Below, piece after piece: positions 1 to 5,234 of a stretch of 5,808 nucleotides of DNA. Both the position numbers and the translations under genes were made by a program. The DNA comes from an archaeon (lineage in GTDB: Archaea > Thermoproteota > Nitrososphaeria > Nitrososphaerales > Nitrosopumilaceae), in contig SBBK01000093.1 of assembly GCA_005240025.1 (NCBI GenBank), positions 1-5,808 on the forward strand. The letters run 5' to 3'. Within the stretch, counting starts at the first letter, position 1. Each line of letters begins with the position of its first letter. Below the pieces are notes generated by a model, which did no database searches, was not told where the DNA came from, and worked only from the letters and a program-made list of their open reading frames with translations.

Positions 1-2
1 TA

Positions 3-998
3 ATCTTTACAGTGCCGTTATCCTCAGATGACAAGTTCTTTGTGGTTCAGGTAGACAACATCAAAGCCCGTGACGGAATAAGCACAAAGAAAACCATCAA
101 CATCAAAGGATGCGATGGCACGGTAGTGGTAACCAAAGACACACCAAAAGCTGCACCAAAGCCAGCCCCAGACCTCAAACCCCTGCCAAAAGTAGAAAAG
201 AAGACACCCACAGACAAGATAATCTCTGATCTGTTTACATTCGAAACCCCCAGGTCAGTACAAGACTTTGCGGACAAATTCGTCTCCATAACAAACGAAA
301 TGACCGGCTCCAAGCTTGTTAACTTCCAGACGATAAAGACCGGCCCAGACCGCTATGCAGACAAGGTCCTGGGAATAAAGGGACAGCTCATAACCACCAT
401 TGCCATGCAGGACAGGTTCGGAAGAGACGACTCCAACAACAACGCAAACGTATTCCTCCAGATTAGCCACACCGAAGACAGGGTCAACTCGATGCGAGGA
501 GTCGAACTTGGTGGAGACAAAATCTCAATTCTTGTGGGTGCCAACGGCAAGAAGGCAACCCTGCCCAACTCGGCAGAAATAGACATCCCGTCGTCTGAAC
601 CCATGCGAGTGGCTCAAAAGACAAGCATCAGAACAAATGCTGATGCAGAAATAATAGAGACGCCACAAATAGTGCAAGACTTCCTGGACACCAACATAGA
701 TCTGGTCAACAAGAACACCAAAGAAAACCTGAACCACTACGTGATGGTCCAGACCGTACCAGACAGGTTCGCAGAGCAGGAACTTGGAATATCTGGCCAG
801 TTTGTGACCACAATAGCATTCCCAGACAGATATGGAAGAGCAGATTCCAACGACGACCTCAACGTATTCCTCCAGATCAGCCACACCGAAGACAGGGTCA
901 ATTCACTGCGTGCAATCCAGCTTGGAGGAGACCAGATCAGCGCGATAGTAAACGGCGCAGACCAGGGGCCAATCACCCAGACAAAAGAGATAATGTAG
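3..998 (+). CDS. Surface/secreted-like protein with tandem 138-aa repeats (3' part, 5' end outside window)
   Basis: I do not recognise the family. The frame is open back to the window edge, so the GTG at 12 is only the first possible start seen and the gene probably begins upstream. Numbering residues from that GTG, residues 1-40 form a beta-like segment holding the only cysteine (34). Residues about 41-70 are a linker rich in Pro, Lys and Ala. Two related domains follow, at about 78-180 and 216-318, offset by exactly 138 residues with no gaps. They share ETP..VQDF, PDR(Y/F), LGI.GQ, DR(F/Y)GR.DSN and a 15-residue identical core NVFLQISHTEDRVNS. The linker and repeats suggest an extracellular or envelope role, but no signal peptide or membrane segment is visible in this part, so that is inference. 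The gene is convergent with the TA gene at 1061-1471, 62 bases away. Its last 50 bases are copied again at 2013-2063. Confidence 0.8.
   Translation: MFTVPLSSDDKFFVVQVDNIKARDGISTKKTINIKGCDGTVVVTKDTPKAAPKPAPDLKPLPKVEKKTPTDKIISDLFTFETPRSVQDFADKFVSITNEMTGSKLVNFQTIKTGPDRYADKVLGIKGQLITTIAMQDRFGRDDSNNNANVFLQISHTEDRVNSMRGVELGGDKISILVGANGKKATLPNSAEIDIPSSEPMRVAQKTSIRTNADAEIIETPQIVQDFLDTNIDLVNKNTKENLNHYVMVQTVPDRFAEQELGISGQFVTTIAFPDRYGRADSNDDLNVFLQISHTEDRVNSLRAIQLGGDQISAIVNGADQGPITQTKEIM
243..965 (+). repeat. Two tandem in-frame domain repeats, 414-base period
   Basis: Unit 1 covers about 243-551 and unit 2 about 657-965, both inside the first gene and in the same frame, with an exact 414-base (138-codon) offset. 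Most of the unit has diverged, but the stretches 447-487 and 861-901 differ at only one of 41 bases, including wobble positions. A recent duplication would not leave one block this similar while the flanks differ so much. Local gene conversion or strong nucleotide-level constraint would explain it better. Confidence 0.85.
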
Positions 999-999
999 T
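949..999 (+). repeat. Direct repeat A (3' end of gene 1)
   Basis: This 51-base stretch covers the last codons and stop of the first gene. It matches 2013-2063 at 49 of 51 bases. The mismatches are A/G in the GACC(A/G)GGGG segment and T/A in the stop codon, where TAG in gene 1 reads AAG in the copy. Homology ends abruptly on both sides. It is the left boundary of the segment holding the first VapBC pair. Confidence 0.9.
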
Positions 1000-1060
1000 C
1001 ATTTGCATGTGAATGTCACCAAGACGATCTTGAATCCAGCTCTTTGGCTCAACAAAATCG

Positions 1061-1471
1061 CTAAACTGTATATTCTTTCAAATGTATTGCATTTTTAGCT
1101 GCATTAAAGAGCCTCGCATCGGCCGTAAGTAACGGGATTTTACGCATTACCGATATCTGGACATATATGGCATCATAATATGTTACATTGAGATCCCTTG
1201 CAAGTTTCATGGCCTGACCAGCGGACTTGGGATCAAGCATTATTAGCTCTATCTCAATTGCAAGAAGCGATTCTATTGCCCTAATGCTATCGTCAGGACC
1301 CAGACTCTTATTCTTCCATACAGAATTTCCAACCTCATACACAATATGTTGTGGTGCACAAAGCTCTATCCTGCCGTCTAAAAACGCATCTCTCACTCTT
1401 ACTGCCCTGTCTGTTAGATCCTCATTTGAAAACCATTTTGCAGCAACGCTTGCATCCAGAACAAGCCTCAA
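1061..1471 (-). CDS. vapC: VapC-type PIN-domain ribonuclease toxin (system 1)
   Basis: PIN-domain toxin of 136 residues, normal for VapC. Members are Mg2+-dependent RNases that cut tRNA or rRNA when released from their antitoxin. The four acidic active-site positions are present: D6 in LVLDAS, E46 in YEVGNS, D100 in YYDAIY and D118 in LLTADARLF. The start is a TTG at 1471-1469. In-frame sequence upstream meets a stop (TGA at 1477-1475) before any other start, and the nearby ATG at 1475-1473 is out of frame. The TTG overlaps the TGA of the upstream antitoxin by two bases (TTGA), and a GGGAGG Shine-Dalgarno sequence precedes it by 10 bases, so translation is probably coupled. The gene converges on the first gene. 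The RNA target cannot be told from sequence. Confidence 0.92.
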   Translation of the reverse strand: MRLVLDASVAAKWFSNEDLTDRAVRVRDAFLDGRIELCAPQHIVYEVGNSVWKNKSLGPDDSIRAIESLLAIEIELIMLDPKSAGQAMKLARDLNVTYYDAIYVQISVMRKIPLLTADARLFNAAKNAIHLKEYTV

Positions 1472-1689
1472 GCATCACGATCCTCCCTAACGGAGCCGGT
1501 ACTATCAAAACTTCCATGCTTTGTCTTTTTTCTTATTTCGTCCATAGAGCGGGCAGCCTGAATTCTCCTGCCATTCCTTATTTTCTGCTCTATGGCATCT
1601 CGAATGTATTTGGACCAGTCAATCTCAATTCCTTTCATCCGCTCTCTCATCTCCTTGCTTATTCTGATACTGATGCTCGTGCTGTTCAT
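1468..1689 (-). CDS. vapB: VapB-type ribbon-helix-helix antitoxin (system 1)
   Basis: Small, charged protein of 73 residues directly upstream of and overlapping the PIN toxin. Residues about 3-10 (TSISIRIS) form the DNA-binding beta strand. Helices about 11-21 and 25-38 (WSKYIRDAIEQKIR) complete a ribbon-helix-helix fold of the VapB/CopG kind. The tail, about 40-73, is polar and probably wraps the toxin. In this family the antitoxin blocks the PIN active site and, as a dimer or in the toxin complex, represses its own promoter. An inverted repeat at 1715-1735 overlaps the likely TATA box and is the obvious operator. No Shine-Dalgarno sequence precedes the ATG at 1689, which fits a leaderless transcript. 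It is unrelated in fold to the AbrB-type antitoxin at 2148-2399. Confidence 0.85.
   Translation of the reverse strand: MNSTSISIRISKEMRERMKGIEIDWSKYIRDAIEQKIRNGRRIQAARSMDEIRKKTKHGSFDSTGSVREDRDA
1482..1487 (-). promoter_or_regulatory. Shine-Dalgarno sequence for vapC (system 1)
   Basis: GGGAGG on the minus strand, inside the last codons of vapB, ends 10 bases before the TTG at 1471. It supports that unusual start and translation of the toxin as an internal cistron. Confidence 0.7.
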
Positions 1690-1714
1690 ACATTATGTAT
1701 TACAATTTGACATT

Positions 1715-1735
1715 CATAAATGTATTGCATTTATG
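1715..1735 (-). promoter_or_regulatory. Promoter/operator of vapBC system 1
   Basis: Perfect 8-base inverted repeat, arms CATAAATG and CATTTATG, with a 5-base spacer. The arm nearer the gene is TATA-like and lies 26-33 bases before the vapB ATG at 1689, the distance expected for a leaderless archaeal transcript. Binding of VapB here would block TBP. A separate motif, TTATGTATTACAA at 1693-1705, also occurs exactly in the operator region of the second VapBC pair (2115-2127). Confidence 0.55.
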
Positions 1736-1852
1736 CATTGCAATCATGGTTTGGTATCCTATATCATGAGGTGTTCGTGTAGCGAGGTCCGAATCACGCC
1801 ATGCCACAAAACCTGAAAACATAGTTTCCAGGGTAATATCAAAAGAGCCATT
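1736..1852. other. Unassigned intergenic stretch
   Basis: Between the vapB operator and the long repeat there is no open frame of useful length, no convincing RNA fold and no repeat partner elsewhere in the window. A short GAGGTCCGAATC segment near 1784-1795 vaguely recalls a tRNA T-arm but its flanks do not pair. Confidence 0.4.
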
Positions 1853-2012
1853 TCATATGTAAAAAATTGGAAGGATCTGGTCTTTTTCGACTGCGGCTCG
1901 GAGACTAATTATGACTAGAAAAAACAAACTGATAATATAGTGCGCATGGTCATTGAAGCAAAATTTACAAAAGATTGGACTAGTGTTAATTTACACAATC
2001 GATGCGTCTAGT
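1853..2012 (+). repeat. Direct repeat R, copy 1
   Basis: A 160-base stretch matching 3025-3193 with about eight substitutions and two small gaps (7 and 2 bases missing here), roughly 95% identical outside the gaps. Homology starts sharply at TCATATG and ends directly against repeat A'. Both copies keep a GTGTTAATTTACAC near-palindrome (1983-1996 here) and a short open frame (SYVKNWK, then LVFFDCGSET). There are no terminal inverted repeats and no transposase. This copy differs by transitions and deletions and lacks the small hairpin of the other copy, so it may be the more decayed one. Confidence 0.9.
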
Positions 2013-2063
2013 TAAACGGCGCAGACCGGGGGCCAATCACCCAGACAAAAGAGATAATGAAGT
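2013..2063 (+). repeat. Direct repeat A', displaced copy of the gene 1 3' end
   Basis: Copy of 949-999 (49 of 51 bases) lying 1064 bases downstream and joined without a gap to repeat R. The copied stop codon is changed to AAG and no gene is attached, so this is a non-coding remnant that marks a rearrangement junction at 2012/2013. It is the left boundary of the segment holding the second VapBC pair. Confidence 0.9.
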
Positions 2064-2100
2064 AAATCTGGCTGCCTTTTGTAATTGTAAGCATGTCCAA

Positions 2101-2125
2101 GTAATACATAATACTTATGTATTAC
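2101..2125 (+). promoter_or_regulatory. Palindromic operator/promoter of vapBC system 2
   Basis: Perfect 11-base inverted repeat, arms GTAATACATAA and TTATGTATTAC, with a 3-base spacer. The right arm holds TTATGTAT at 2115-2122, 26-33 bases before the vapB ATG at 2148, the expected TATA-box position for a leaderless transcript. Autorepression by the AbrB-type antitoxin at this site is the natural reading. Confidence 0.7.
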
Positions 2126-2147
2126 AACTGCGTTAGTATTACCATTT

Positions 2148-2399
2148 ATGACCGAGACTCTAGTCACAGTCACAAAAAAAGGGCAAGCCACCATACCAAA
2201 AGAGTTACGAGACAAGCACAAAATAACAAGGAAGGTTCTTGCGATTGATACCAAAGACGGCGTCCTCTTAAAACCTGTTCCGGATCCCCTGACAGAAAAG
2301 GGCTCACTTAAAGAGCTCTTTAGGGGCAAAACCTCTCGACAACTCATTGGGGATGCAAGATCTGAGGAAATCAAGAAGGAAAAAAGACATGGGAAATAG
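2148..2399 (+). CDS. vapB: AbrB/SpoVT-type antitoxin (VapB, system 2)
   Basis: Protein of 83 residues with an N-terminal swapped-hairpin DNA-binding domain of the AbrB/MazE/SpoVT class: residues about 4-45, with the signature VTVTKKGQATIPKELR, then a beta-rich IDTKDGVLLKPV segment. The tail, about 46-83 (LKELFRG, RSEEIKKEKR), is charged and helical and probably binds the toxin. Antitoxins of this class neutralise the partner PIN nuclease and repress their own operon. The perfect palindrome at 2101-2125, over the TATA-like box, fits as operator. No Shine-Dalgarno sequence precedes the ATG, again suggesting a leaderless message. The toxin gene starts three bases after the stop. Confidence 0.9.
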   Translation: MTETLVTVTKKGQATIPKELRDKHKITRKVLAIDTKDGVLLKPVPDPLTEKGSLKELFRGKTSRQLIGDARSEEIKKEKRHGK

Positions 2400-2402
2400 C
2401 CC

Positions 2403-2804
2403 ATGAATGTGGTATTTGATACTCAGGCCATGCTCATCCTCTACCTGGAGGAAAAAGGCGCAGAACATGTTGCAGGCCTGTTCAAACAGGTTCTTGATGG
2501 GAAGATAAAAGGATACATGAACGTAGTCAATCTTGCCGAACTATACTATGTTCTTAGCAGAAAGGACGGAAAGATAGCGGATGACAAAGAAAGAAACATC
2601 CGAAGCTTTGGAGTCAGAATAGTGCCGGTAAATGATAATGGTTTGTGGAAAGAAGCTGCCATACTAAAGGCAAACCATTCGTTATCGTTGGCGGACGCAT
2701 TTGCTGTCGCAACAGCAAAAATTTTCAAGTCAAGGTTGATCACCGGCCCAGACCCAGAATTTGATAGTATTGATGGCATTCAGATCGAAAGAATACGCGC
2801 ATAA
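2403..2804 (+). CDS. vapC: VapC-type PIN-domain ribonuclease toxin (system 2)
   Basis: Protein of 133 residues with a full PIN layout: D6 in VVFDTQA, E46 in NLAELYYVL, D98 in SLADAFAVATA and D117 in GPDPEF. It should be an Mg2+-dependent RNase toxin inhibited by the AbrB-type protein three bases upstream. Apart from the acidic positions it shares little with the PIN toxin at 1061-1471 (NLAELYYVLSR here, IVYEVGNSVWK there). The two pairs are therefore separate acquisitions and not duplicates, although the flanking DNA is duplicated. The start ATG is preceded only by a purine-rich stretch, and close spacing to vapB suggests coupled translation. Confidence 0.93.
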   Translation: MNVVFDTQAMLILYLEEKGAEHVAGLFKQVLDGKIKGYMNVVNLAELYYVLSRKDGKIADDKERNIRSFGVRIVPVNDNGLWKEAAILKANHSLSLADAFAVATAKIFKSRLITGPDPEFDSIDGIQIERIRA

Positions 2805-2820
2805 CATTTCCTGTCATAAG

Positions 2821-2830
2821 AATTATTAAA
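2821..2830 (+). promoter_or_regulatory. TATA-like box before the small gene at 2854
   Basis: AATTATTAAA sits 24-33 bases before the ATG at 2854, the spacing expected for a leaderless archaeal gene. It supports the view that the short frame downstream is, or was, a real gene with its own promoter. Confidence 0.45.
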
Positions 2831-2853
2831 CTAGGCAAAGCTGGATTCCTCTG

Positions 2854-3013
2854 ATGGCACAGGCAGGAAAAATCAAGAATATGTTTGCCCCTCACGTAGA
2901 GAACAAGTTTCTGACTGGGCCAGATCATCTGTGGCCTCCACGCCAGAGTATTCAAGTTTGACAAACTGCCTCCGGAAGTCCAAAAACTCGTAGAGGCAAA
3001 ACTAAAACAATAA
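2854..3013 (+). pseudogene. Small protein gene, apparently frameshifted
   Basis: Not recognised. From the ATG at 2854 the frame reads MAQAGKIKNMFAPHVENK and continues to FLTGPDHLWPPR, then meets TGA at 2959-2961. Just before that, from about 2945-2948, the next frame reads RVFKFDKLPPEVQKLV and on to EAKLKQ with a TAA at 3011-3013. The two halves look like one protein of about 50-53 residues broken by a single-base change near 2935-2950: the second half has the character of a real amphipathic helix and ends with a clean stop. A TATA-like box at 2821-2830 fits a leaderless gene. Alternatives are a genuine 35-residue protein, a sequencing error, or a recoding site. It lies between vapC and repeat R', within the duplicated segment, and no counterpart is seen in the first segment. 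Confidence 0.5.
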
Positions 3014-3024
3014 AAACCCTGGTA

Positions 3025-3193
3025 TCATATGTAAAAAATTGGAAGGCTCTGGTCTTTTTCGACTGCGGTTCGGAGACTGCAGAGTAATTGTGACCATAGA
3101 AAAAACAAACTGATAATGCAGTGCGCATGGTCATTGAAGCAAAATTTACAAAAGATTGGGCTAGTGTTAATTTACACAACCGATGCGTCTGGT
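3025..3193 (+). repeat. Direct repeat R', copy 2, abutting the reductase gene
   Basis: Second copy of the element at 1853-2012, here 169 bases because it keeps 9 bases missing from copy 1. It ends at the stop codon of the reductase gene, so it is the natural 3' flank of that gene and probably the ancestral copy. It can form a short hairpin at 3063-3082 (stem CTGCGG with CTGCAG, one G-U pair) and carries the near-palindrome GTGTTAATTTACAC at 3164-3177. Confidence 0.9.
3099..3110 (-). terminator. T-rich candidate terminator of the reductase gene
   Basis: On the minus strand GTTTGTTTTTTC lies about 84 bases past the reductase stop. Archaeal transcription often ends at such U-rich tracts without a hairpin. 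The same tract is copied in repeat R at 1918-1929. Confidence 0.35.
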
Positions 3194-4441
3194 TCAATTT
3201 CTTTTTGCTGCGTCCCTGACGATGCTGAAAAGCTGCCGCACTGCCAACTTTGGGTGATGCATGGCAAGTCTTGCCATGCTGGCAAGGCCAAACTCTGCCT
3301 TGATGAAATCCAAAAACTCGTCAATATCAAGCTCCCCTATTATTTCCAGTTCTCTGTCCCACTCGGAATCCGATAGGCCAAGCCACCTGCTCTGGACTCT
3401 GGATGCAGAACTTATCTTTGATAAAATTGCCTTTTTCCACATCTGCTCGTATGAAATCAGTGCTTTTTCTGACGTGTCGTTTTTTGAGATTGCCTCTGCA
3501 GCAGTCTTGCCGGCAATCCGGCCAAAACGGATTGCGTATCTTATTCCTTCAAGGACAAGCGGATTTGCCTGCCCTGCGGAATCGCCAACCAGAATCAAAC
3601 CATCATAAACAGTTTTTCTGCTGAGGCCCTCATTTGGTATCAGCCCATAATGGAATTCCTTTACGGCAATTTTGCCAAGTTTTGCAATTGGGCCTTGTTT
3701 TCTGTCAATCAATTGCCTGAGTATTTCGGTGGGGTCTGCAGCAGATTCAGGCTTGCCTACACCAACCCCGATTCGAACTGTTGTTTGTCCCACGGGAAAA
3801 ATCCACGCGTATCCTGCAGGCGAATATTTTTGCCCAACCATCAGATACCATGTGTCTGCTTCGACATTTTCTGCCTCGGCTTCGTATTCTGCACCTGCAC
3901 CAAATCTCTTCCACTGTGAAACCAGCCCCAGGGATCTGGCAACTATCGAGGAAAATCCACTTGCATCAATTACTATTTTTGCATCAAATGTGGTATCACT
4001 TCCGGCAGATGCTGCCTTTAGTGAGATCCCATCTCTGGTTCTTGTGGCGTCAGAAACCGCCGTGTTTGCATGCAATTCCGCACCTGCCTTTTGCGCCTTT
4101 TCTGCCAGCCACCTGTATGTCTTTCTCACATCAAGCACTGCTGCTCTGGGATCTCTGCTTGAAATTGTCACTTCGCTGTTTGGAGAGCAAAAGACATAGT
4201 TTCTCACTGGATTATAGCATTCTGACGGTATGCCAAACTCTTCAATACTGTCAATCCAGGTGACTCCGCTGGTTCTGACTGTTTGTGATACCGATTCTTC
4301 CTTTTCTAGAATCGCCACTCTCATTCCGGCCTTTGCAGCATATTCTGCAGCAGAAGATCCTGCAGGGCCTGCGCCGACTACGACAATGTCGAATTTTGTC
4401 AACACAAAACTGCCGATTTCTGAAATATTAGAATCTATCAT
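3194..4441 (-). CDS. Geranylgeranyl-reductase-family FAD-dependent oxidoreductase
   Basis: Flavoprotein of 415 residues. An N-terminal Rossmann FAD site has GAGPAG at 23-28 and an acidic ribose contact in ILEKE about 45-49. The IDASG motif is at 158-162, the family's substrate-side YxWxFP motif (YAWIFP) at 211-216, and a second FAD motif, VGDSAGQANP, at 285-294 followed by LEGIRYAI. The C-terminal ~100 residues are helical. Family members reduce geranylgeranyl chains, in archaea of digeranylgeranylglycerophospholipids in membrane lipid synthesis or of related isoprenoids; the exact substrate here is inferred only at family level. The ATG at 4441 gives about a dozen extra residues before the Rossmann strand. 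GTG (4405) or TTG (4402) would give the more usual short N-terminus, and none has a strong ribosome site. It is transcribed alone, divergent from the AbiE pair. Confidence 0.9.
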   Translation of the reverse strand: MIDSNISEIGSFVLTKFDIVVVGAGPAGSSAAEYAAKAGMRVAILEKEESVSQTVRTSGVTWIDSIEEFGIPSECYNPVRNYVFCSPNSEVTISSRDPRAAVLDVRKTYRWLAEKAQKAGAELHANTAVSDATRTRDGISLKAASAGSDTTFDAKIVIDASGFSSIVARSLGLVSQWKRFGAGAEYEAEAENVEADTWYLMVGQKYSPAGYAWIFPVGQTTVRIGVGVGKPESAADPTEILRQLIDRKQGPIAKLGKIAVKEFHYGLIPNEGLSRKTVYDGLILVGDSAGQANPLVLEGIRYAIRFGRIAGKTAAEAISKNDTSEKALISYEQMWKKAILSKISSASRVQSRWLGLSDSEWDRELEIIGELDIDEFLDFIKAEFGLASMARLAMHHPKLAVRQLFSIVRDAAKRN

Positions 4442-4531
4442 GAATACCTGGAGTTTCTAAGTTTCGGCTGAACTCTGATGAAACATAGAACGTGTATGTC
4501 AAGCACGGCATGAAACAGTATGCCATAACCG

Positions 4532-4553
4532 TTCTTATATTTATATATAAGAA
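4532..4553 (+). promoter_or_regulatory. Promoter/operator of the AbiE-type operon
   Basis: Perfect 9-base inverted repeat, arms TTCTTATAT and ATATAAGAA, around a 4-base centre. It includes TTTATATA at 4540-4547, a strong TATA box 22-29 bases before the ATG at 4569, again suggesting a leaderless message. AbiEi proteins are known to bind inverted repeats in their own promoter, so this is the likely autoregulatory site. The AT-rich core could also serve the divergent reductase gene. Confidence 0.7.
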
Positions 4554-4568
4554 TCGTTACACAGATGC

Positions 4569-5234
4569 ATGTCAGTGCTCCCTCTCGAAAAAAGGCTCAA
4601 GAAAAACGCACACAGAAAGCTTTCCGCAGCTCAGGATATTTTGGTGGGAACACTATACGAATTCTTTCCCAGAGCAGTCATACATGACGGTACCGCAATT
4701 TGGCGATGCTATGGCGGCAAAAGATTTTCAGAGGATGTGGATGCCTACCTGCCACGGAAATCAAACCGTGAAGAAAATTTCAGAGATTTCATATCTGAAT
4801 TAGAATCTGCAGGATTTTTGCCAACTAAATTCAAGCACACACAAAATTCGATATCTTCCAAGTTTGAATTTTCTGGCGTCGTCCTCAGATTCGAGGCAGT
4901 CTTTAAAGATCTCAGAAATTTTGTGGTAAAGCCATTCGAGACATCTGATGGCACATTCATGAGCGTTTACACTTTAGAATCTGAAGACCTGGTGGCAGAA
5001 AAAATAGACGCATTCAGTTCAAGAGCCAAGGCAAGAGACCTCTACGATATATGGTTCCTGCTTAACTTCGTCGAAAAATCCAAAACTCTGGGCAGCAGAC
5101 TGTCAAAGTTTTTAGCTGAAATAAGGAAACCTGAGGACTATGCGGTATTGAAAACTCTGATCATCATGGGGCCGGCACCAAGTTATGATGATCTTGTTGG
5201 AGGGATCAGATCATGGGTACTGCAAAATACATAA
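4569..5234 (+). CDS. abiEii: AbiEii-family nucleotidyltransferase toxin
   Basis: Protein of 221 residues, toward the short end for the family, with the AbiEii/MenT nucleotidyltransferase layout. Motif I is HDGTAIW at 39-45, with D40 where GG is usual. Motif II is RFSEDVDAYL at 52-61, with catalytic acids D56 and D58. A third acid is probably E109 in LRFEAVF. The C-terminal motif is LVAEKIDAF then RAKARDLYD (152-160). Family toxins transfer nucleotides; mycobacterial relatives block tRNA acceptor ends, and AbiE systems can stop phage by growth arrest. It is first in the operon and overlaps the AbiEi-like gene by 22 bases, whereas classic abiE has the antitoxin first. ATG 4569 is chosen because it fits the TATA distance; ATG 4565 is out of frame. 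Substrate unknown. Confidence 0.88.
   Translation: MSVLPLEKRLKKNAHRKLSAAQDILVGTLYEFFPRAVIHDGTAIWRCYGGKRFSEDVDAYLPRKSNREENFRDFISELESAGFLPTKFKHTQNSISSKFEFSGVVLRFEAVFKDLRNFVVKPFETSDGTFMSVYTLESEDLVAEKIDAFSSRAKARDLYDIWFLLNFVEKSKTLGSRLSKFLAEIRKPEDYAVLKTLIIMGPAPSYDDLVGGIRSWVLQNT
5199..5204 (+). promoter_or_regulatory. Shine-Dalgarno sequence for the AbiEi-like gene
   Basis: GGAGGG lies 8 bases before the ATG at 5213, within the end of the toxin gene. A strong site on the second, internal cistron contrasts with the leaderless first cistron and should keep antitoxin synthesis high. Confidence 0.8.

Noticed and set aside
12..14. GTG as true start of gene 1
   Set aside because: The frame stays open to the window edge and no signal peptide, ribosome site or promoter can be seen, so the gene is taken as partial.
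1351..1710. 119-residue plus-strand frame across vapBC system 1
   Set aside because: It mirrors two well-supported genes on the minus strand and shows no domain.
1784..1807. tRNA T-arm-like GAGGTCCGAATC followed by GCC
   Set aside because: The flanks do not pair into a T-stem and no acceptor, D or anticodon arm can be found, so there is no tRNA or clear tRNA remnant.
949..2063. A/A' as attL/attR of an integrative element
   Set aside because: Duplication of a gene's 3' end is suggestive, but no integrase is present and the interval holds only one TA pair and R; kept as a minor alternative.
2012..2404. 130-residue open frame on the minus strand
   Set aside because: It lies opposite the AbrB-type antitoxin and repeat A', has no recognisable domain or promoter, and is best explained as a shadow frame.
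1853..3193. R copies as insertion sequence ends or a composite transposon
   Set aside because: No transposase or terminal inverted repeats, and the outer repeat A belongs to a host gene end, which fits duplication better than transposition.
2952..3197. 81-residue minus-strand frame over repeat R'
   Set aside because: It is not kept in the other R copy because of the 9-base difference, and it has no convincing protein character.
3672..4199. 175-residue plus-strand frame
   Set aside because: Antisense to the reductase, whose motifs are clear on the other strand; composition is Ser/Ala/Pro-rich as expected of a complement frame.
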